Below are positions 14,668-20,851 of a DNA stretch of 20,851 nucleotides, in pieces. The stretch comes from AR5 sp035762565 (GTDB lineage Bacteria; Methylomirabilota; Methylomirabilia; Rokubacteriales; CSP1-6). The notes beneath the pieces were generated by a model. The model ran no database searches, had not been told where the DNA came from, and saw nothing but the letters and a program-made list of their open reading frames with translations. The stretch covers positions 1-20,851 of the forward strand of contig DASTOJ010000246.1 of assembly GCA_035762565.1 (NCBI GenBank). Reading direction: 5' to 3'. The translations under genes and the position numbers were made by a program. Every line of letters starts with the position of its first letter. Positions within the stretch are counted from its first letter, which is position 1.

Positions 14668-15360
14668 ATGACCACTCCACTGCGTCCGACCGTCGGGCTC
14701 GTCACGATCGGGCAGTCCCCGCGTCCGGACGTCGTCCCCGAGATGGCCGCCGTGATCGGCCCCGGCGTCGAGGTGCTCGAAGCCGGCGCGCTCGACGGCC
14801 TCGCGCGTCCGCAGATCGAGGCGCTGAAGCCGACCGGCAGCGACGAGATCCTCGTCACGCGGCTGCGCGACGGCGTGCCGGTCTTCCTCGGCAAGGAGAA
14901 AATCGTCGGCCTGGTCGAGCAGCGCATCGCGACGCTCGAGGACCGGGGCGCGACCCTGACCGCCTTGCTGTGCACGGGGGCCTTCCCGCGCCTGCGCGCC
15001 GGCCGGGTGCTGATCCAGCCTCATCCCGTGGTCCTGGGCACGCTGCGCGGACTGTCGTGGCCCGGCCGCCTCGGTGTCCTCACGCCCTCGGTGCCGCATG
15101 TTCCGCAGACGGAGGCGCGGTGGCGGCGCGACGGGTTCGACCCCGTCGTGGCCCCGCTGTCGCCCTACGAGGAAGAGGATCCGGCCGCGCTGCGCCGCGC
15201 CGCCGACGCCATGCGCGCGGGCGGCGCGGGACTGGTGGTGATGGACTGCATGGGCTTCCGCCGCAAGACACGCGACGAGCTGCACGGGCTGACCGGCGTG
15301 CCGGTGCTGCTGGCCAATCTCCTCGTCGCCCGGGTCATCGCCGAGGCCTGCGGCGCCTGA
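14668..15360 (+). CDS. aroM: AroM family protein
   Basis: A 230-residue AroM-family protein. The N-terminal TIGQSPRPDV (13-22) is the family hallmark, followed by EVLEAGALDGL, a LVTRLRDG turn, LLCTGAFPRL in the middle, and VMDCMGFRRKTRDELHGLTG near the C-terminus. The fold is related to the Asp/Glu racemase group, with Cys in LLCTG and MDCMG at racemase-like positions. AroM was named from its position next to the shikimate genes in enteric bacteria, but its reaction is still not known. A good ribosome binding site (GGGAGGGAG) precedes the ATG. The gene follows the YCII protein by 13 bases and is followed by two strong hairpins, so the pair likely forms one short transcript. Confidence 0.9.
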   Translation: MTTPLRPTVGLVTIGQSPRPDVVPEMAAVIGPGVEVLEAGALDGLARPQIEALKPTGSDEILVTRLRDGVPVFLGKEKIVGLVEQRIATLEDRGATLTALLCTGAFPRLRAGRVLIQPHPVVLGTLRGLSWPGRLGVLTPSVPHVPQTEARWRRDGFDPVVAPLSPYEEEDPAALRRAADAMRAGGAGLVVMDCMGFRRKTRDELHGLTGVPVLLANLLVARVIAEACGA

Positions 15361-15405
15361 TCGCCCGCCTCAGAGCCCGTGAACGAATCGCCAATGATCG
15401 AGGAG

Positions 15406-15425
15406 CGCCCCGGCTGCGCGGGGCG
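15406..15425 (+). terminator. Hairpin after aroM
   Basis: CGCCCCG pairs exactly with CGGGGCG around a 6-base loop, 45 bases after the aroM stop. No T-run follows, so it may be an intrinsic terminator of the weak GC-rich type or an RNA 3' end stabiliser. Confidence 0.5.
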
Positions 15426-15441
15426 TGACGAGCGCTGCGGG

Positions 15442-15469
15442 GTGGGGGGGCCATGTCGGGGCCCCCCAC
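15442..15469 (+). terminator. Second, very GC-rich hairpin after aroM
   Basis: GTGGGGGGGCC (15442-15452) pairs with GGCCCCCCAC (15460-15469), ten base pairs with one bulged G and a loop ATGTCGG. The only nearby ATG of the next plus-strand frame lies in this loop, so the hairpin would hide that start if it were used. With the previous hairpin it forms a tandem 3' structure for the aroM transcript. Confidence 0.5.
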
Positions 15470-15958
15470 TGCGCGCCCGCGCGAGCGTGGTCCGGAGCCG
15501 CTCGGCCACCTCGGGTGTCTCCTTCAGCTCGAGCAGCGCGAGCGGCTGAGGGCGCTCGACCTGGAGCGCGTTCTCATCGTCGACCGCAGCAACGTCGAGC
15601 TGGCCCTGCCCCGCGGCTGGACGGTCGCGCGCGACCCCCAGGTTCATCTCGCCTGCAAGGACCCGGCGGATTCGTGCAAGCTCGAAGTGTCCTACTTCGT
15701 CCTGCCCGAGCTGCCGCCGGGGGCGCCGTCGATCGTCGAGCGCGCCCGCGCGAGCCCAGAGGGCGTGGCCGATCCATCCACCTGCTCTCCGGCGGTCGCC
15801 TTTCGCCGAGGGCAGGTCGAGTTCGCATGGACGGACTACGTCCGGCACGAGGCTCACGGCCGGCTCGGCCTGGCCGCCCATCGCTGGTTCCAGGCCGTCA
15901 CTCGACCTATTTTCAACCCGCGGTCCTCGCCATCGCCAGTCTCGAGGCTCGTTCGTGA
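15453..15958 (+). pseudogene. Unknown protein, probably frameshifted near its 3' end
   Basis: From about 15535 to 15900 the plus strand gives protein-like sequence: RALDLERVLIVDRSNVELAL, PRGWTVARDPQVHLACKDP, DSCKLEVSYFVLPELPPGAP, FAWTDYVRHEAHGRLGLAAH and RWFQAV. I do not recognise a named family; it looks like a small cytoplasmic beta-rich protein. After RWFQAV the frame turns to unlikely sequence, while a one-base shift near 15900 continues as STYFQPAVLAIASLEARS and stops at 15958. The start is also unclear: the ATG at 15453 lies in a hairpin loop and the first 25 residues look like non-coding sequence. I infer a decaying gene. It converges with and overlaps the 3' end of the exonuclease gene. 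An assembly error at the shift is the alternative. Confidence 0.45.
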
Positions 15959-16800
15959 AGCACCGGCGCATCGAATCGCTTCGCCCAGACCCCGAACTCA
16001 GCGCGCGGGCCTGTCCACCGCAGGGCGTCCACGTCCGCGCCGATGGGCGCATCCGCCCGCAGCGTGGCCAGCTCCCGGAACAGCAGCGCGCGCTCGCGCT
16101 GCTCCGCCAGCGTCGTGGCCAGCCGCAGCGCGCCGCGCACTGACACGTCCCACGCCGTGGCCAGCTTCGGGATGTGCTCGAGATGCCGGTAGCGGGCGAG
16201 CACGGCCGCCGCGGACCTGGCACCCCAGCCGGGCAGGCCCGGATAGCCGTCGGCGCTGTCGCCCACGAGCGCCAGCCAGTCGGGAATCGATTCCGGCGGG
16301 ACGCCGAACTTCCGCTGCACCCCCGACGCGTTGCGCAGCTCGCGCGTGCGCCGGTCGAGCTGGACAATCCGGTCGCCCCGCACGCACTGCGCCAGGTCCT
16401 TGTCCGGCGTGCACACGACGACCTGGCCGACGCGCGCATCGGCGGCGGCCATGACGGCGGCCGCGGCCAGCGCGTCGTCCGCCTCGAACTCGACCATGGG
16501 CCAGACGACCACGCCGAGCGCGCTCAGCGCCTCCTCGAGCGGCTGGAACTGGGCGTAGAGCAGCGGGTCGATCCCCTCGCCCGTCTTGTAGCCCGGCCAG
16601 AGCGCGTTACGAAACGATTCGATGACGTGGTCCGTGGCCACGCCCAGGTGCGTGACGCCGCCCTCGAGCATCCCCAAAACGGACCCGACGACGCCGCGCA
16701 CCGCCCTCAGCTCCTCGGGCGCGCTCCGGTCGAAGGCCGCTGCCGGCGAAAGGAAGTAGCGGAACAGCTCGTAGGTCCCGTCAATCAGGTGAACGAGCAC
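15913..16800 (-). CDS. 5'-3' exonuclease / flap-endonuclease-like protein
   Basis: A 295-residue stand-alone relative of the 5' nuclease domain of DNA polymerase I and of Xni/FEN nucleases. The acidic metal ligands are in the usual order: Asp7 in LIDGTYELFR, Glu106, Asp108 and Asp109 in EFEADDA, Asp133 and Asp135 in TPDKDLAQ, then Asp181 and Asp184 in GDSADGYPGLPG. That last motif opens the helix-three-turn-helix DNA-binding region (GWGARSAAAVLARY). Such enzymes cut 5' flaps or degrade DNA 5' to 3' in replication and repair; this copy has no polymerase domain. The start is GTG (VLVHLIDG). It follows Uma2 after 42 bases in the same direction, and its 3' end overlaps the convergent unknown gene. 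Confidence 0.88.
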   Translation of the reverse strand: MLVHLIDGTYELFRYFLSPAAAFDRSAPEELRAVRGVVGSVLGMLEGGVTHLGVATDHVIESFRNALWPGYKTGEGIDPLLYAQFQPLEEALSALGVVVWPMVEFEADDALAAAAVMAAADARVGQVVVCTPDKDLAQCVRGDRIVQLDRRTRELRNASGVQRKFGVPPESIPDWLALVGDSADGYPGLPGWGARSAAAVLARYRHLEHIPKLATAWDVSVRGALRLATTLAEQRERALLFRELATLRADAPIGADVDALRWTGPRAEFGVWAKRFDAPVLHERASRLAMARTAG

Positions 16801-16842
16801 ACGCGCAACGATACGGCAGGGCGGTCGCGAAGTGAAGGCGGC

Positions 16843-17424
16843 CTACGGCAGGAGGTCGGCGACGCGAACGACCGCCGACGGCGTGGCCAGCGGCGCGACC
16901 GTCGCGTCGGCGCCGAAGATCTCGACCGCCGCGTAGCCCCAGTGCCAGCGGGCCGGACCCGGGCGCGCCGGCTCGCGATGAACCTCGAGCACGCGCTCGA
17001 CCAGGTTGACGATCCAGTAGTCCGCGACCCGGGCGCGGGCGTAGACCGCGGCCTTCCGCCCCCGGGCCAGGCGCAGCCCTGACTGCGCGACCTCGACGAT
17101 GAGCGCCGGGCGCGTCGGGTGGGCATCGACGTAGTCACGCGGCGAGCCCCGGATGGTGCACACGTCCGGCTCGGGCTCGGACCGGCGGCCGAGGCTGATC
17201 GGACTCTGCGTCTGAACGAACCAGCCTTCACCGAACGCCCGCTCCAGCGCCTTCGCCACGAGGAGCACCGCCGTCCGGTGGGGGCTGGACTGCGGCTCCT
17301 TGACGACCAACAACCCCCCGAGCAGCTCGACCGGGTGGTCCTCGTCGAGAAAGCCGTGGCCGATCAGACGCGCGTACTCGACGCGAGTCCAGCGACGCAG
17401 GCTCGGCCGCTCTGCTTGCTTCAC
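16843..17424 (-). CDS. Uma2-family (DUF820) PD-(D/E)xK nuclease-fold protein
   Basis: A 193-residue member of the Uma2 family, abundant in cyanobacteria and soil bacteria, with a restriction-endonuclease-like fold. N-terminal WTRVEYARLIGHGFLDEDH and VELLGGLLVVKEPQSSPH (32-49) match the family opening. The active-site strand carries SEPEPDV (82-88; Asp87), then LIVEVAQSG (108-116; Glu111) and Lys124 in RGRKAAVYARARVADYWIV. These can form the PD-(D/E)xK site, so metal-dependent DNA cleavage is plausible, but the biological role of Uma2 proteins is unknown. The start is GTG. No partner antitoxin or modification gene lies nearby. The 72 bases upstream to the acetyltransferase show nothing recognisable. 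Confidence 0.88.
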   Translation of the reverse strand: MKQAERPSLRRWTRVEYARLIGHGFLDEDHPVELLGGLLVVKEPQSSPHRTAVLLVAKALERAFGEGWFVQTQSPISLGRRSEPEPDVCTIRGSPRDYVDAHPTRPALIVEVAQSGLRLARGRKAAVYARARVADYWIVNLVERVLEVHREPARPGPARWHWGYAAVEIFGADATVAPLATPSAVVRVADLLP

Positions 17425-17496
17425 GGGATGAGGCCTGCACGCACGCTCGAAGTGCGTCGTCCCGTGCGGCTCCGTCGCAAGATCATCGCGAGCATC

Positions 17497-18066
17497 CTAT
17501 CGATTGCCCACGGGCGGGTCAACGTCTGCGGATGGATACGCTGAGCGCTTACCGCCCCCCCGCGAGACCTGCGCGAGCGAAAGCCGCATCGTCGATACGC
17601 CGCCGCGTCCATCGGTGTGCTCGGTGCCGGGGACGGGCTGGAAGCCGAGACGCCGGTAGAGCCGGACCGCGTCGCTGTCCGCGCGCACGCTGAGCGAGAG
17701 CGCGGGGTACGTGCCGCGGGCGGCGTCGATCAGCGCGGCCAGCAGCGCCCGGCCGACCCCCAGGCGGCGGTGCGTCGGGACCACGGCGATCGCCAGCTCG
17801 GGGGTCCGGTCGTCGACGTGCCCGTAGCCCTGTTCGTCTCCGCTGAGCAGCCGCGCCCACGCGGCGCCGACCGGACGCCCGGCGTCCGCGGCGACGACGC
17901 CGAGGTCGTGCGGCCGTCCCCAGCCGTTCAGGTAGCGCGCGACGCCCGGATGGGCCCGCGTCGCCGAGGCCGGGATCCCCTCGTCGCCGAGGTGGGAGGC
18001 CAGGTAGAGCATCTCCCAGAGGAACGCCTCGTCGGCCGCGGTGGCCGGACGGAGCGCGATCGCCAC
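17497..18066 (-). CDS. GNAT-family N-acetyltransferase
   Basis: A 189-residue GNAT acetyltransferase, which would move acetyl from acetyl-CoA to an amine. The opening IALRPATAADEAFLWEML is the usual GNAT beta1-alpha1. Motif A, the CoA pyrophosphate loop, is ELAIAVVPTHRRLGVGRALL (90-109) with RRLGVG as the R-x-x-G-x-G core. Motif B follows in LSLSVRADSDAVRLYRRLGF. The C-terminal 20 residues after the fold are low-complexity and may be a neutral extension. The start is GTG, four bases after the acyl-CoA dehydrogenase stop, so it is probably cotranscribed as the last gene of that operon. The substrate is unknown. Confidence 0.85.
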   Translation of the reverse strand: MAIALRPATAADEAFLWEMLYLASHLGDEGIPASATRAHPGVARYLNGWGRPHDLGVVAADAGRPVGAAWARLLSGDEQGYGHVDDRTPELAIAVVPTHRRLGVGRALLAALIDAARGTYPALSLSVRADSDAVRLYRRLGFQPVPGTEHTDGRGGVSTMRLSLAQVSRGGGKRSAYPSADVDPPVGNR

Positions 18067-18070
18067 GCGA

Positions 18071-19915
<1,845 letters not shown>

Positions 19916-19928
19916 CGCGGGCTCTCCG

Positions 19929-20851
19929 CTACGCGATCCCGGCCATGGCGAGCGCCCGCCGCATGCGGGTGGCTGCCAGCTCGGGGTCGTGAAGGAGTCC
20001 GGCCGCGTCCATCAGCCGGAACTGCTCGCTCAGGTGCACGATCGACCGCGCGCTCTCCAGGCCGCCGACCATGCGGAAGTGGGACTGGTGGCCGTTGAGC
20101 CAGGCGGCGAAGACGACGCCCGTCTTGTAGAAGCGCGTGGGGGCGCCGAAGACGTGGCGCGAGAGCGTCAGCGTGGGCGCCAGGATCCGCTCGAATTCCA
20201 GGCGGTCGCCGCGGTCGAGCGCCTTGAGCGCGGCGGAGGCGGCCGGCGCGATGACGTCGAAGATCCCGAGCAGGGCGTCGCTGTGGCCCTGCGCGTCGCC
20301 GCCGATCGTGGTCGGATAATCGAAGTCGTCGCCGGTATACATGCGCACGCCCTTCGGGAACCGCCGCCGCATGGCGATCTCGCGCTGCTGGTCGAGCAGC
20401 GAGATCTTGACGCCGTCGATCTTGACCGCGTACTCGCTCACGATCGCCAGCAACGTTTCGACCTGGCGGTCGCGGTCGTGGGAGCCCCAGTAGCCGGCCA
20501 GCGCGGGGTCGAACATCTCACCGAGCCAGTGCACGATGACCGGCTCGCGCGCCTGGCTCAGGATGCGGCCGTAGACCTTGACGTAGTCGTCGGGGCTCTT
20601 GGCGCATGCCGCCAGGGCCCGCGAGGCCATGAGGATGATCCGACCTCCGCAGCCCTCGATCCAGGCGCACTGCTCCTCGTAGGCCGCCTCCACGTCGGCG
20701 AGGGTCACGCGCGGCCCGGGCTCCAGGTGGTCGGTGCCGGCGCCGGAGGCGAGCACGGCGCCCGGCACGGTCTTCGACTCCGCCACGCTGCGCTTGATCA
20801 GCTCCTTGGCCGCCGACCAGTCGAAGCCCATCCCCCGCTGCGCCGTGTCCA
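19929..20851 (-). CDS. DUF993 dihydrodipicolinate-synthase-like protein (N-terminus cut by window edge)
   Basis: A TIM-barrel protein of the DUF993 family, related to the dihydrodipicolinate synthase/N-acetylneuraminate lyase aldolases. Visible parts include GAGTDHL, GCGGRIILMASRALA, a probable Schiff-base lysine in DGVKISLLDQQREI, and YTGDDFDYPTTIGGD followed by HSDALLGIFD. An ATG lies at 20831 before GFDWSAAK, but the frame stays open to the window edge and reads DTAQRGMGFDW, the usual internal context of this family, so the true start is outside. About 60-80 residues are probably missing. The reaction is not known; an aldolase or lyase acting on a keto acid is expected from the fold. It is first in the visible operon with the acyl-CoA dehydrogenase. 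Confidence 0.85.
   Translation of the reverse strand, partial: DTAQRGMGFDWSAAKELIKRSVAESKTVPGAVLASGAGTDHLEPGPRVTLADVEAAYEEQCAWIEGCGGRIILMASRALAACAKSPDDYVKVYGRILSQAREPVIVHWLGEMFDPALAGYWGSHDRDRQVETLLAIVSEYAVKIDGVKISLLDQQREIAMRRRFPKGVRMYTGDDFDYPTTIGGDAQGHSDALLGIFDVIAPAASAALKALDRGDRLEFERILAPTLTLSRHVFGAPTRFYKTGVVFAAWLNGHQSHFRMVGGLESARSIVHLSEQFRLMDAAGLLHDPELAATRMRRALAMAGIA

Overview
The window is a gene-dense, very GC-rich stretch of a bacterial chromosome, read almost entirely on the minus strand. High GC, many GTG starts, 4-base stop/start overlaps, an orphan ABC_sub_bind protein, a HelY-like helicase and the apparent use of selenocysteine together suggest a soil or subsurface lineage of the Rokubacteria (Methylomirabilota) type. 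That assignment is an inference from gene style; there is no rRNA or marker gene here.

Left block (1-6484, minus strand): a ROK-family sugar kinase overlaps a zinc alcohol dehydrogenase that runs off the left edge. A long near-perfect inverted repeat separates this pair from a tight seven-gene operon. In transcription order the operon holds a BamE-like lipoprotein, gamma-glutamyltransferase, an alpha/beta hydrolase, an 85-residue AhpD/CMD-like protein with an in-frame TGA, a 103-residue unknown, a class I methyltransferase and a YdjC-type deacetylase. The TGA is the most interesting site in the window. It lies where the family has a conserved cysteine, the frame continues with family-like sequence, and a hairpin with an AGGT loop sits at the same distance as in the E. 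coli fdhF SECIS. I read it as a selenoprotein that ordinary gene calling would truncate or miss.

Middle block (about 6485-11470): composition looks less GC-rich and the gene content is more accessory. It holds a decayed small gene, a proline-iminopeptidase-like hydrolase on the plus strand, a broken ABC_sub_bind fragment, a beta-lactamase-fold lipoprotein and an intact ABC_sub_bind protein. Two imperfect palindromes shaped like integron attC sites lie just 3' of the last two genes. This may be a relic gene-cassette (CALIN-like) region, although no integrase is present. A cluster of four short palindromes lies upstream of the ABC_sub_bind gene.

Right block (11471-20851): a SKI2/HelY-like DExH helicase is divergent, with a very short spacer, from a plus-strand pair (tandem-YCII protein and AroM). 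Two strong hairpins follow the pair, then a poorly conserved, probably frameshifted plus-strand gene. Minus-strand genes follow: a 5'-3' exonuclease, a Uma2 nuclease, and a likely operon of DUF993 aldolase-like protein, long-chain-type acyl-CoA dehydrogenase and GNAT acetyltransferase. No rRNA, tRNA, CRISPR array or transposase was recognised.
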